Part shown: in pieces, positions 45,078 through 55,120 of the stretch
Layout of the letters: each line of letters begins with the position of its first letter
How positions within the stretch are numbered: the stretch's first letter is position 1
Assembly: GCF_020866845.1 (NCBI RefSeq)
Contig: NZ_CP086594.1
Coordinates: forward strand, 2,811,001-2,875,000
DNA length: 64,000 nucleotides
From: Sphingomonas radiodurans
GTDB lineage: Bacteria > Pseudomonadota > Alphaproteobacteria > Sphingomonadales > Sphingomonadaceae
Reading direction: 5' to 3'
Position numbers and translations under genes: made by a program
The notes under the pieces: generated by a model
Databases searched by the model: none
Told to the model about the DNA's origin: nothing
Seen by the model: only the letters and a program-made list of their open reading frames with translations

Positions 45078-45988
45078 TGAGTACGACGGGAGCGAGGCGC
45101 GCGATCGTCGTTGGTGGTGGTTTCATCGGCAGCGCTGCCGCAACCGCGCTGGCTGGGGATGGCTGGGACGTGCGCCAGATCACGCGCGCGCCGACCATAC
45201 CGATCGCTGGCGTCATCCGGGTGGCGATCGATTACCGGGACACCGCGATGGCGGAGCATCTTGCCGGCGCGGAGGCGCTCGTCTTCGCGACGGGCGAGAT
45301 GCTGCCGGCGTTCCTTCCCGATGATTTCGCGGCATCCTATGTCGAACAGGTCGCGCCGGTAATCACGCTGACGGAGCGCGCGCATCGCGCGGGTGTGGCG
45401 CGGATGGTGTTCGTGTCGTCCGGCGGCACCGTCTATGGCCCGGCGGTGACGGTGCCGACGCACGAGGACAGCGCGACCGAACCGGTGAACGCTTATGGGT
45501 GTCTCAAGCTGCAGACCGAGGTGGCGCTGCGCTTCCTCGCCACACGGCTCGGCATCTCGGTCGTGTCGCTGCGGGTGGCAAACCCCTATGGGCCGGGGCA
45601 GCGCACCGATCGCGGATTGGGCTTCGTCAGCGTCGCGCTCGATCGTGCGCTGCGGGGGCAGGAGATGGCGATCTGGGGCGATGGCGAGGTGACGCGCGAT
45701 TATCTCTACATCGATGATCTAGGCCGGGCGATCGCGGCGGCGGCGCGCACGCGCACGGAGCACGACGTGATCAACATCGGATCCGGGCACGAGATATCGC
45801 TCAATAGCGTCTGCGCGCTGGTCGAGGAGCTGACCGGGCGGACGATCTCGCGCAGCTATTTTCCGCCGCGCAGCGTTGACGTGCCGCGCAGCACGCTTGC
45901 GATCGAGCGCGCTGCGCGCGAGCTCGCGTGGCGACCCGAAGTCGATCTGCGCGAGGGGATCATGCGAATCCTAGACGCTCGGACTTGA
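45077..45988 (+). CDS. NAD-dependent epimerase/dehydratase (extended SDR)
   Basis: A 303-residue nucleotide-sugar enzyme. The NAD motif is 'AIVVGGGFIGSAAATALAG', the catalytic Tyr-x3-Lys is in 'VNAYGCLKLQTE', and 'SSGGTVYGP' holds the Ser. 'LRVANPYGPGQR' is typical of UDP-glucose 4-epimerase relatives. The ATG at 45077 overlaps by ATGA a plus-strand frame ending at 45080. It probably supplies a sugar nucleotide to the adjacent glycosyltransferases, though it is transcribed away from them. Confidence 0.87.
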   Translation: MSTTGARRAIVVGGGFIGSAAATALAGDGWDVRQITRAPTIPIAGVIRVAIDYRDTAMAEHLAGAEALVFATGEMLPAFLPDDFAASYVEQVAPVITLTERAHRAGVARMVFVSSGGTVYGPAVTVPTHEDSATEPVNAYGCLKLQTEVALRFLATRLGISVVSLRVANPYGPGQRTDRGLGFVSVALDRALRGQEMAIWGDGEVTRDYLYIDDLGRAIAAAARTRTEHDVINIGSGHEISLNSVCALVEELTGRTISRSYFPPRSVDVPRSTLAIERAARELAWRPEVDLREGIMRILDART

Positions 45989-46010
45989 ATACGAGCGCGG
46001 CGGCGTGGCT

Positions 46011-47111
46011 TCAGACGTTGAAGCGGAACAGCATCACGTCGCCGTCGTGGACGACATATTCCTTGCCTTCCTGTCGCAGCTTGCCAGCATCACGTGCGCC
46101 GGTTTCGCCGGCGCACGTGATGTAATCGTCAAATGCGATCGTTTCGGCGCGGATGAAGCCGCGTTCGAAATCGGTGTGGATCTCGCCGGCGGCTTGCGGC
46201 GCCTTCGATCCTGCGGCGACCGTCCAGGCGCGCGCTTCCTTCGGACCGACGGTGAAGAAGGTGAGCAGGTTCAGCAGCTTGTACCCGGCGCGGATGACGC
46301 GGGCGAGGCCGGTTTCCTCAAGACCCAGTTCGGCGAGGAATTCACCGCGGTCCTCGGCCGGCATGGTCGCGATTTCAGCCTCGATCGCGGCGGAAACGAC
46401 GACCGCCTCGGCGCCCTCGGCGGCGGCCTTTTTGAACACGCGCGCGGATAGTGCATTGCCGTTGGCGGCATCGGCCTCGTCGACGTTGCAGACGTAGAGC
46501 ACCGGCTTGGCGGTGATTAGCTGCGCCTGGGAGAATACGCGCTCTTCCTCAGCATCCTTGGGCTTGGTCAGGCGGGCGGGATGGCCTTCGCGGAGCAGAT
46601 CGAGCGCCTGGCCCAGCACGCTGGCGCCGATCTTGGCTTCCTTGTCGCCTTGCTGACCCTTTTTGATCAGGTTCGGCACGCGCTTTTCCAGGCTTTCCAG
46701 ATCGGAGAGCATCAGCTCGGTTTCGACCGTTTCGGCGTCGGCGATCGGATCGACCTTGCCCTCGACATGCGTGACGTCACCGTCCTCGAAGCAGCGCAGC
46801 ACGTGGACGATCGCATCGACCTCACGGATATTGCCGAGGAACTGGTTGCCGAGTCCCTCGCCCTTCGACGCGCCGCGCACGAGGCCAGCGATGTCGACGA
46901 AGGCGAGCTGAGTCTCGATGATCTTGGCTGACTTGGCGATCGCGGCAAGCTTCTCCAGCCGCGGATCGGGCACGCCGACGTTGCCGACGTTGGGCTCGAT
47001 CGTGCAGAATGGGTAATTCGCCGCCTGCGCCGCAGCGGTCTGCGTCAGTGCGTTGAAGAGGGTGGACTTGCCGACGTTGGGCAGGCCCACGATGCCGCAG
47101 CGGAAACCCAT
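46011..47111 (-). CDS. ychF: Redox-regulated ATPase YchF
   Basis: A 366-residue Obg-like P-loop protein. The G1 motif is '[19 protein letters not shown]', G3 is '[20 protein letters not shown]', and the G4 position reads '[10 protein letters not shown]' (NVDE instead of NKxD), the change that gives YchF its ATP preference. A coiled coil and a C-terminal TGS domain ('[19 protein letters not shown]') follow. It binds ribosomes and is linked to stress and redox control. Confidence 0.94.
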   Translation of the reverse strand: MGFRCGIVGLPNVGKSTLFNALTQTAAAQAANYPFCTIEPNVGNVGVPDPRLEKLAAIAKSAKIIETQLAFVDIAGLVRGASKGEGLGNQFLGNIREVDAIVHVLRCFEDGDVTHVEGKVDPIADAETVETELMLSDLESLEKRVPNLIKKGQQGDKEAKIGASVLGQALDLLREGHPARLTKPKDAEEERVFSQAQLITAKPVLYVCNVDEADAANGNALSARVFKKAAAEGAEAVVVSAAIEAEIATMPAEDRGEFLAELGLEETGLARVIRAGYKLLNLLTFFTVGPKEARAWTVAAGSKAPQAAGEIHTDFERGFIRAETIAFDDYITCAGETGARDAGKLRQEGKEYVVHDGDVMLFRFNV

Positions 47112-47200
47112 GATCGATCCTTGGAACTTGGTGTGGCGCGGGCTTTAGTCTGCGCGAACGCGACGCGCCACCCCGGCGCGTTTCGTGATCCCTGCCGCGG

Positions 47201-47785
47201 TTACCAGCGATAGTTGAAGCTGATGCTGATTCGATCGGCCTTTGCGGTGCTCGGCATCACTTCGTGGCGCAGCCAGCTTTCCCACAGGAAAACCGCCCCC
47301 GGTGCGGGCTCGGCATGGACGAACGTGCCGTCGCGGGGCGGGGCGGCCATCAGGAGGCCAAGACGGGGATCTTCGAGCCGGAGCGCGCCCGAGCCAGGTG
47401 GGACAGTGACGTAGATCGTGCCGGACACGACACTGTGCGGGTGAATGTGCCCCGAATGCGCGCCGCCGGGCTTGAGCAAATTGACCCACAGGCTGTCGAG
47501 CTTGAGCCGCCGTCCGCCGAGTTCGAACCCACACGCCTCGGCAAAGCGCGCGACGTGGCGATCGAGGTGGCGCTTCAGGTCGGCGAAGGCGGGGTCGCGG
47601 TGCGGCAGGTCATCGAGCGAGGCGTAGGAGGTGTAGCCGCGGTAGCCATGCTCCTTCGACCAGCGCCGGCCGGCAGTGTCGTCCTGCGCGAGGGTGCGCA
47701 CCGAGGTTTCCAGCTCGGTGATCAGGGCCGGGGCGGCGATGGTGTCTTCGTAGAAGAGAGTCGGAAAGAGCGAACGGATGGGCAT
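47201..47785 (-). CDS. Putative 2OG-Fe(II) oxygenase, TIGR02466 type
   Basis: A 194-residue protein starting 'MPIRSLFPTLFYEDTI', a typical start for this conserved family. The metal site is visible as His-x-His/Asp-like 'HSGHIHPHSVVSGTIYVTVP' and a distal His in 'WLRHEVMP', followed by 'RISISFNYRW' with the oxoglutarate-binding Arg. It fits an iron/2-oxoglutarate dioxygenase. Its substrate is unknown, and it stands alone between ychF and a membrane protein. Confidence 0.78.
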   Translation of the reverse strand: MPIRSLFPTLFYEDTIAAPALITELETSVRTLAQDDTAGRRWSKEHGYRGYTSYASLDDLPHRDPAFADLKRHLDRHVARFAEACGFELGGRRLKLDSLWVNLLKPGGAHSGHIHPHSVVSGTIYVTVPPGSGALRLEDPRLGLLMAAPPRDGTFVHAEPAPGAVFLWESWLRHEVMPSTAKADRISISFNYRW

Positions 47786-47827
47786 CGACGCGGGGTAGGG
47801 GCGCTCGCTTCGGTTGCCAAGCGGTGG

Positions 47828-49119
<1,292 letters not shown>

Positions 49120-49167
49120 TTAGCGCTTTAGCGCGGCTAAAGCGACAGAGCGGCTGGCTCGGCGGCG

Positions 49168-49749
49168 TTATCGCTCGCGGTCCGCCAGCAGCATTCGCCG
49201 GGCAAGCTGGCGGGCGGTGTCTGCCGGCAGGCCGAGTGTTCTGGCCATCGGGGCGCCGAGGAGTGCGTCGCCGAGCGCCATCAGCACGAGTTGCAGCGTC
49301 TCCTCGCGCAATGGGCGCCCGCCGGCCTCGTGATCCTGCGCCAGATCCTCGACCAGATCGTGGATCGCGGTGAGGATTGGGTCGAGCGCATTCTCGTTGC
49401 CGGTCAGGATCATCCAGCTCGCCAGGGCGCCGGCGCCATTCTTGCCGAACGCGTCGAACGTCAAATCAACGACTTCGGCCGGATCCTCCGCCTCGCGCGA
49501 TCGGATCACGGCTTCCTTGATCGTGCCGACGATTCGCGTCGCCATGTGCGCGATGAGCGCTTTCTGAAGACCCTCCGCAGAGCCGAAATGGTGGAGCAGA
49601 TTGGCGTGGGTGCGCCCGACGCGCGCGCCGACCGCCTTCAGCGTCACTGCCTGCGGGCCAATCTCGACCAGCAGATCGCGCGCGGCTTCCATGGCGGCGG
49701 CGCGTGATTCTTCGGGGCTGAGGCGGCGGCGTAGGGGAGTAACGGACAT
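49168..49749 (-). CDS. TetR-family transcriptional regulator
   Basis: A 193-residue regulator with an N-terminal helix-turn-helix (about residues 20-65): 'AARDLLVEIGPQAVTLKAVGARVGRTHANLLHHFGSAEGLQ' region. The C-terminal ligand domain (about 80-190) is not assignable. It lies 57 bases upstream of obgE on the same strand and is preceded by a palindromic repeat. Its targets are unknown. Confidence 0.83.
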   Translation of the reverse strand: MSVTPLRRRLSPEESRAAAMEAARDLLVEIGPQAVTLKAVGARVGRTHANLLHHFGSAEGLQKALIAHMATRIVGTIKEAVIRSREAEDPAEVVDLTFDAFGKNGAGALASWMILTGNENALDPILTAIHDLVEDLAQDHEAGGRPLREETLQLVLMALGDALLGAPMARTLGLPADTARQLARRMLLADRER

Positions 49750-49767
49750 GGAGTGCGACCTTCTTCT

Positions 49768-49876
49768 CCCTCTCCCCTTTCAGGGGAGAGGGTTGGGGAG
49801 AGGGGCTGTGTTCTTGACTGCCCCTCTCCCGGCCTCGCTACGCTCGGCCACCCTCTCCCCGCAAGCGGGGAGAGGG
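49768..49876. repeat. CTCTCCCC-type palindromic repeat cluster
   Basis: Two strong hairpins, CCCTCTCCCCTTT/CAGGGGAGAGGG at 49768-49792 and CCCTCTCCCCGCAAGCGGGGAGAGGG at 49851-49876, flank a third pair, GAGAGGGGC and GCCCCTCTC (about 49798-49828). The cluster fills the 129-base gap between the GNAT and TetR genes. It resembles the tolQ-tolR element in composition but not in detail. Confidence 0.7.
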
Positions 49877-49878
49877 CT

Positions 49879-50433
49879 CTAAGCAGCAATCGGCATTAGC
49901 GGCGATCGGGCGTCGGTGTCGCCCTCCAGGTCGAGCGCCAGTACGGCGCTGTCGACATCACCGCCGCGCGCGAGCGAGAAGAGCGGTTCGCGCCGCACCT
50001 CGCGGAAGCCGAGCTTCTCCAGCACGCGCCGCGAGGCGGGGTTGTCGAGGTGATGGCTCGCCTCGAGCCGGCGCAGCGGCAGCGCATGGCGCGCCATGTC
50101 GATCACCGCGCGGCCCGCCTCGGTGGCATAACCGCGACCCCATGCGCGCGGCGTCAACCAATAGCCGAGTTCGGCGGTGCCGCGCCCGATGAGGTTGAGC
50201 CCGATCCCGCCGATCATCTGCGGCTGGCGGCCTTCGTGCGCCATGATGAAGAAGCGCGCATCGGTGGGCCCGCGCGGCACGGCGAGGAACGCCTCCGCAT
50301 CACCGACGGTATAGGGCCAGGGCAGGCGCGCGAGCTTCATCGCCACCGCCTCGTGTGCGATCGTCTCGGTCAGCGTTTCGGCCTCTTCCGGCCAACCGGG
50401 CCGCAGCGTCAATCTCTTCGTCCGCGCGAACAT
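49879..50433 (-). CDS. GNAT-family N-acetyltransferase (RimJ/RimL-like)
   Basis: A 184-residue acetyltransferase. The start 'RTKRLTLRPGWPEEAETL' and the CoA-binding 'YWLTPRAWGRGYATEAGRAV' region match the RimJ/RimL-like group (Acetyltransf_3), followed by 'ASHHLDNPASRRVLEKLGF'. The acetyl acceptor is unknown; ribosomal-protein N-termini or small molecules are both possible. Its place after rplU-rpmA and before obgE is a common arrangement in alphaproteobacteria. Confidence 0.83.
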   Translation of the reverse strand: MFARTKRLTLRPGWPEEAETLTETIAHEAVAMKLARLPWPYTVGDAEAFLAVPRGPTDARFFIMAHEGRQPQMIGGIGLNLIGRGTAELGYWLTPRAWGRGYATEAGRAVIDMARHALPLRRLEASHHLDNPASRRVLEKLGFREVRREPLFSLARGGDVDSAVLALDLEGDTDARSPLMPIAA

Positions 50434-50508
50434 GATGCGCCCTCCTCCCAGTCGCGCCGTTAGCGAGCCGCGATGACGGCCCGGCGACGACGTTGTTGAG
50501 GGAGCATG

Positions 50509-50540
50509 AAAAAAGGGAGCCTGGGCGGACCCGGCTCCCT
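50509..50540 (-). terminator. Rho-independent terminator after rpmA
   Basis: Read on the minus strand, AGGGAGCC (50540-50533) pairs with GGCTCCCT (50521-50514), extended inward by GGG/CCC across one bulged base, and is followed by a run of six T residues (50514-50509). It lies 70 bases after the rpmA stop and separates the ribosomal-protein genes from the GNAT gene. Confidence 0.85.
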
Positions 50541-50609
50541 TGTCGCTGGCTGGCCTCCTCGCGGAGGCTCCGGGTCACCCTGGTGGGCAACCCGGCTGGT
50601 TACCCGACG

Positions 50610-50879
50610 TTATTCCGCGGCCTCGGCAATCATATCGACCGAACAGAACTTTCGGCCGAGCTTGCCATCGTGGAACACGACACGGCCGTCGATCAGTGCG
50701 AACAGCGTGTGATCGGTGCCGATGCCGACGTTACGGCCCGGATAGAATTTGGTGCCGCGTTGACGCACGAGGATGTTGCCGGCGGTGGCTGCTTGCCCGC
50801 CGAACTTCTTCACGCCCAAGCGACGACCGGCCGAATCACGACCGTTGCGCGACGAACCGCCTGCTTTCTTATGTGCCAT
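50610..50879 (-). CDS. rpmA: 50S ribosomal protein L27
   Basis: An 89-residue protein of normal length starting '[20 protein letters not shown]', the L27 hallmark, with '[20 protein letters not shown]' in the core. The flexible N-terminus reaches the peptidyl-transferase centre. It lies 13 bases after rplU in an operon that ends at a strong terminator. Confidence 0.97.
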   Translation of the reverse strand: MAHKKAGGSSRNGRDSAGRRLGVKKFGGQAATAGNILVRQRGTKFYPGRNVGIGTDHTLFALIDGRVVFHDGKLGRKFCSVDMIAEAAE

Positions 50880-50892
50880 TGCGAGCTACTCC

Positions 50893-51198
50893 TTACGCCT
50901 GCGCGCCGATCGACACGATCTTGAGGATCGTGTGATTCTGGCGGTGGCCGTTCTTGCGGCGATAGTTGTGACGACGACGCTTCTTGAAGACGATGACCTT
51001 CTCGCCCTTCGCCTGCGCGATGATCTCGGCCGCGACGGTGAGGCCGTCGACCGACTTCAGCTCCGACCCTTCGCCAGCGAGCAACACATCGCTCAGCGTG
51101 ATGGAAGCGCCAGCGTCTCCATCAAGCTTCTCGACGACGATCTTGTCTCCGGCGGCAACGCGATACTGCTTGCCGCCTGTGCGCACGACTGCGAACAT
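50893..51198 (-). CDS. rplU: 50S ribosomal protein L21
   Basis: A 101-residue protein with the L21 start '[19 protein letters not shown]' and the signature '[20 protein letters not shown]'. The ATG at 51198 is fixed by this family start, although the frame is open for 31 more codons upstream. It is the first gene of the rplU-rpmA operon. Confidence 0.97.
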   Translation of the reverse strand: MFAVVRTGGKQYRVAAGDKIVVEKLDGDAGASITLSDVLLAGEGSELKSVDGLTVAAEIIAQAKGEKVIVFKKRRRHNYRRKNGHRQNHTILKIVSIGAQA

Positions 51199-51315
51199 GG
51201 CCTGTGTCACTCTACCCAAATGTCTGTGCCCGGACCGGGTTACCGGGCCAGGAGGAACGGCGCTGCTAAGGGACGTGCCCCGGCTTGTCAACGCTCGACT
51301 GGCCGCCAGGGCCGG

Positions 51316-51338
51316 AAAAACCGCCGTCTAGTGGCGGT
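51316..51338 (-). terminator. Terminator overlapping the hspQ stop
   Basis: On the minus strand ACCGCC (51338-51333) pairs with GGCGGT (51325-51320), with the hspQ TAG in the loop, followed by five T residues (51320-51316). The stem is short but GC-rich, so termination is likely. Confidence 0.65.
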
Positions 51339-51720
51339 GTTCGCGGCGCAGGAGATAGCGGCCGTCGCTGAGCCCGGTGAACAGCCCGTCGATCGCGGGG
51401 TGATCGACCGGCTCGTCGCTTTCGTCATGCACCAGGTTCTGCTGGCTGACGTAGGCGACGTAGGTCGATTCGGCGTTCTCGGCGAGTAGATGGTAGAAGG
51501 GCTGGTCCTTGCGCGGCCGAATGCCCTCGGGGATCGCCTGATACCATTCCTCGGTATTCGCGAAGACCGGATCGACATCGAAGATGACGCCGCGGAAATC
51601 GAGCATTCGGTGGCGCACGATATCACCGATGGTGAACCGAGCATGCGCGATGGACGGCGCGGCCGGCGTGTCCTGAGCGATGACGGTGTGGGCGGCAGCG
51701 GTGTGGTTGGCAGCGGGCAT
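51328..51720 (-). CDS. hspQ: Heat shock protein HspQ
   Basis: A 130-residue protein. The HspQ/YccV-like domain (about residues 27-125) includes 'RFTIGDIVRHRMLDFRGVIFD', 'VDPVFANTEEWYQAIP' and 'QPFYHLLAENAESTYVAYVS'. The first 25 residues are an Ala/Thr-rich extension, so a later start is possible. By family knowledge HspQ affects Lon specificity and DnaA turnover. It lies upstream of rplU on the same strand but behind its own terminator. Confidence 0.88.
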   Translation of the reverse strand: MPAANHTAAAHTVIAQDTPAAPSIAHARFTIGDIVRHRMLDFRGVIFDVDPVFANTEEWYQAIPEGIRPRKDQPFYHLLAENAESTYVAYVSQQNLVHDESDEPVDHPAIDGLFTGLSDGRYLLRREHRH

Positions 51721-51841
51721 GGCGCCAATCTAATCGCTCTTGCGCGCGGCACAAGCAGCCGCTTGCACGCCCCGATGAACCACGATAGAGGCGCGCCCTT
51801 CGATCGCCCGGCCTGCCTTGCTGCAACCGGGAAGCCTCTGC

Positions 51842-51931
<90 letters not shown>

Positions 51932-52530
51932 CGGCTTTCCTAACCGATTGTCGCACCACAACTATCTCGCAAATCGTCGCTTTTTCACCGTCCCGGTGCT
52001 ACAAAGTGATGCTACAAAAAGCGGTTGATAGCGCACGTCAGAAGGTCGTCTGACGATCGATTCGAGGTTGCAGCCTAATCTCTAAGTTGCGCCGCACGTT
52101 CCATATTCGAGCGGCCTCTCGCCGGGATACGTCGGGATATCGAGATGTTTGCCCGACGCCTCGTTGACGCTGAGGGCGGCGACGGCGACACCGTGGCATT
52201 GGTCAGGAACTACTTCGGGGTTGACCTAGCGACCGAAGCGGCATGGCGCCGGGCCGGACGCGAGCGCACAGCCCATTACGTGTGGCCTGTCAGTCGGGGA
52301 TCGGCTGTATCAAAGCCTAAGCGGTAAAGCCGTGGAGGAAGGTTCTTGCTGGGTGCCGTTAAACGGAAGCGTCGATCACGACCGCTCCCGCCACGAAGGA
52401 TAACTTAGTACGGAAACGCACGGCCCCAAACGCTATTTCTAGTCGCGCGGATTTTGCATTCGAGAACCCTTGTCCGCCCAGTATCGAGAACCAAGTACGG
52501 GGAGCCAGATCGCTGCCGCATGAAAATCGG
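51932..52530. other. Gene-poor stretch beside tRNA-Ser
   Basis: About 600 bases between the tRNA and the aldehyde dehydrogenase gene, visibly less GC-rich than the rest. It contains a near-direct repeat (GTGCTACAAAG / ATGCTACAAAA at about 52001-52018) and a weak open frame at 52145-52327. No integrase, complete gene or clear second copy of the tRNA 3' end is visible. tRNA genes are frequent integration sites, so a decayed element is possible but not shown. Confidence 0.4.
52145..52327 (+). CDS. Weak hypothetical frame or gene remnant
   Basis: A 60-residue frame (MFARRLVDAEGGDGDTVALV at the start) that stays open upstream for about 18 more codons without a start. The sequence has protein-like composition (FGVDLATEAAWRRAGRE), but there is no RBS or family match. 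It may be the tail of a decayed gene next to tRNA-Ser. Confidence 0.2.
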   Translation: MFARRLVDAEGGDGDTVALVRNYFGVDLATEAAWRRAGRERTAHYVWPVSRGSAVSKPKR

Positions 52531-53967
52531 TCAGGCGGCGACTGTTTCCTTGCGCTTCTTTCGCACGATCGTCTGCGCGTTGGTATATTCGAGCAGGCCT
52601 TCGATCCCGCCTTCGACGCCGACACCCGACTGCTTCATCCCGCCGAATGCGGCCATCGGGGACAGATGCTGCGTCTCGTTGACCCACACCGTGCCGCTGG
52701 CGATGCGCTGCGCGATCTCGAACGCCTTGTCCTCGTCATTGCCCCATACCGAGCCGCCGAGACCGTAATCGGTCGCATTGGCGCGCGCGATCACGCTCTC
52801 GTAATCGTCGAACTTGATTAGCGGCAGGACGGGGCCGAACTGCTCCTCCTGCACGATGCGACTGTCCTCTGGCGGGTTGTCGAGGATCGTCACCGGCACG
52901 AAATAGCCCGGTACCTCGGCCGCATCGCCGCCGACGAGGAATTTGTAGCCCTTGTCCTTGGCGTCCTGGATCAGCTCCAGCACGCGGGCATATTGCTGCT
53001 TGTTGTTGATCGGGCCGATCTGCGTGCCCTGCTCCGATCCGTCGCCGACTTTCACCGTCTTCGCGTAAGCGACGAGTGCGTCGCGCAGCTGATCGTAGAT
53101 GTCTTGGTGGACGTACATCCGCTTGGTGGCGATGCAGATCTGGCCGTTGTTGCGGAACGCCGCCCAGAATAGCTCCTCGGCGACCTTCTCGACATCGACG
53201 TCGGGCATCACGATCGCCGCATCGTTGCCGCCCAGTTCCAGCGTCACGCGCTTGAGCGTCGGGGCAGCGGACTGCATCACGCGCTTGCCGGTCGCGGTCG
53301 AGCCCGTGAAGCTGATCTTGTCGAAGCCGGGGTGGCTCGTCATCCACGGCCCCAGGTCGTCCCCACCGGTGACGATGTTGAGTACGCCGGCGGGCAGGAT
53401 CTGCGCCGCCAGCTCGCCGAACTTGAGCGTGGAGAGTGGGGTGAACGGCGATGGCTTCAGCACCATCGTATTGCCGGCGAGGAGCGCGGGGCCGACCTTG
53501 AACATCGCCAGGATCATCGGGAAATTCCACGGCGCGATTGCCCCGACGACGCCCAGCGGCACGTGGCGTGTCTCACTGTAGCGCTCGTCCGAATCCTCAT
53601 TCACCGTCACTGGCAGGTCGAGCCCGGCGGCGGCCATCAGCCAATAGCCCGCGCCCATCACTTCGCCCTGCGCCTCGGCATGCGGCTTGCCCTGCTCCTT
53701 CGTCAGCAGGCGCATTAGCGGATCGGCATTGGCCATGATCGCCTGGCCAAGCGCGGTGAGCTTTGCCTTTCGCTCGGCCACCGGCGTCGCAGCCCAGCCG
53801 GGGAACGCCGCGCGGGCGGCATCGACCGCCCGGTCAAGATCGTCGCGCGTCGCATCAGGGACCGTCGCGATCACTTCCTCATTCGCGGGGTTCACGACGT
53901 CCAGCGTCGCCGACCCGGTGACCAGCTCGCTGCCGATCAGCATCCGATAATCACTGTCGAAGTTCAT
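52531..53967 (-). CDS. NAD(P)-dependent aldehyde dehydrogenase
   Basis: A 478-residue aldehyde dehydrogenase. The catalytic Cys is in 'NNGQICIATKR', the general-base Glu in 'VTLELGGNDAAIV', and the coenzyme motif is 'ISFTGSTATGKRV'. 'GAIAPWNFP' holds the oxyanion Asn. It oxidises an aldehyde to the acid and is the last gene of the P450 operon, 40 bases after the alcohol dehydrogenase. I choose the ATG at 53967 because family proteins begin just ahead of 'LIGSELV'; the frame is open 25 codons further. Confidence 0.92.
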   Translation of the reverse strand: MNFDSDYRMLIGSELVTGSATLDVVNPANEEVIATVPDATRDDLDRAVDAARAAFPGWAATPVAERKAKLTALGQAIMANADPLMRLLTKEQGKPHAEAQGEVMGAGYWLMAAAGLDLPVTVNEDSDERYSETRHVPLGVVGAIAPWNFPMILAMFKVGPALLAGNTMVLKPSPFTPLSTLKFGELAAQILPAGVLNIVTGGDDLGPWMTSHPGFDKISFTGSTATGKRVMQSAAPTLKRVTLELGGNDAAIVMPDVDVEKVAEELFWAAFRNNGQICIATKRMYVHQDIYDQLRDALVAYAKTVKVGDGSEQGTQIGPINNKQQYARVLELIQDAKDKGYKFLVGGDAAEVPGYFVPVTILDNPPEDSRIVQEEQFGPVLPLIKFDDYESVIARANATDYGLGGSVWGNDEDKAFEIAQRIASGTVWVNETQHLSPMAAFGGMKQSGVGVEGGIEGLLEYTNAQTIVRKKRKETVAA

Positions 53968-54007
53968 GATTCGCTCTCCGCCGCCATTTGCACCACCATA
54001 ACAGCTG

Positions 54008-55111
54008 TTACGGCAGCAACACCACCTTGATGCACTCGCCACGCGCCTGATCGGTGATCGCCTGGTTGATCTCGGTAAGCGGATAGGTGCGGATCAGCGT
54101 GTCGAAGGGGAACCGACCTGCGGCATGATGCCGCAGCAGTTCGGGGATGAACGCTTGCGGATCGCTGTCGCCTTCAATGATCCCGATGATCCGATGACCA
54201 GGTGTCATCAGCGCCGAGATGTTGACGGCGATCGCGGCATCGGCGCGCTTGGGCACGCCGACCAGTCCGATCGCGCCGTGGCTCCCGAGCGAGGCAAGTC
54301 CTGCTTCGATCGCGCCGACGTTGCCGCTGGTGTCGAACACATAATCCAGCCCGTCGGGCACGATACTGCGCAGCGCTTCGGCCATGCCGCCCGCTGCCGG
54401 ATCGACGACGTGTGTGGCGCCAAGTTCGCGGGCGATGTCTCGCCGTGCAGCGATTGGCTCGACGAGCACGATCGTGGCGCAACGCTGGATCACCGCGCCC
54501 ATCACCGCCGCGAGCCCGACAGGCCCGCCCCCGATGATTGCAATCGACGAACCGGGCGTAGCCGCGAGCGACCGCATCACCCCGCCTGCGCCGGTCTGAA
54601 AACCACAGCCCAGTGGCCCAAGCAGCGCGACCGGAACATCGGTGTCCACCTTCACGACGTTGCGCGCACGCGTGATCGTATGAACGGCAAAGGACGACTG
54701 ACCGAAGAAGTGCGATGAGATCGCCTCGTCGCCCTTGGCGAAGGCCTTCGATCCGTCCTCCAGTCGCATGCCCGCATAGTTGAGCGGCGGGAACGTGCGG
54801 CAATAGCTTGGCAGGCCTTCGTTGCAGCGCGGACAATGTCCGCAGCTGGAAAAGCCAAGCACCACCTTGTCGCCGACGGCGAGCCCCTCGACACTCTCGC
54901 CGATCGCTTCGATCGTCCCTGCGCCCTCGTGGCCGAGCACGGCCGGGAGGGGATAGGGCGCGAACTGGTCGCGGAAGATCAGGTCGGTGTGGCATACGCC
55001 GACGCCCGCGATGCGTACCAGCACCTCGCCCGCTCGCGGTTCGCCCACCTCGATTTCCTCGATCGAAAAATCGCCTTCGGGGATGCGGGCGACGGCGGCG
55101 GTGGTCTGCAT
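54008..55111 (-). CDS. Zinc-dependent alcohol dehydrogenase (aryl/benzyl alcohol type)
   Basis: A 367-residue medium-chain dehydrogenase. Catalytic zinc ligands are in 'GVGVCHTDLIF', 'LGHEGAG' and 'GPLGCGFQTG'; structural zinc is bound by 'CGHCPRCNEGLPSYC'. The Rossmann motif is 'AIIGGGPVGLAAVMGAV'. The 'HFFGQSSFAVHTI' block is typical of benzyl/aryl-alcohol dehydrogenases such as XylB, so an aromatic or bulky allylic alcohol is a plausible substrate. It would convert the alcohol made by the P450 into an aldehyde for the next enzyme. Confidence 0.9.
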   Translation of the reverse strand: MQTTAAVARIPEGDFSIEEIEVGEPRAGEVLVRIAGVGVCHTDLIFRDQFAPYPLPAVLGHEGAGTIEAIGESVEGLAVGDKVVLGFSSCGHCPRCNEGLPSYCRTFPPLNYAGMRLEDGSKAFAKGDEAISSHFFGQSSFAVHTITRARNVVKVDTDVPVALLGPLGCGFQTGAGGVMRSLAATPGSSIAIIGGGPVGLAAVMGAVIQRCATIVLVEPIAARRDIARELGATHVVDPAAGGMAEALRSIVPDGLDYVFDTSGNVGAIEAGLASLGSHGAIGLVGVPKRADAAIAVNISALMTPGHRIIGIIEGDSDPQAFIPELLRHHAAGRFPFDTLIRTYPLTEINQAITDQARGECIKVVLLP

Positions 55112-55120
55112 ATTGGTCTC

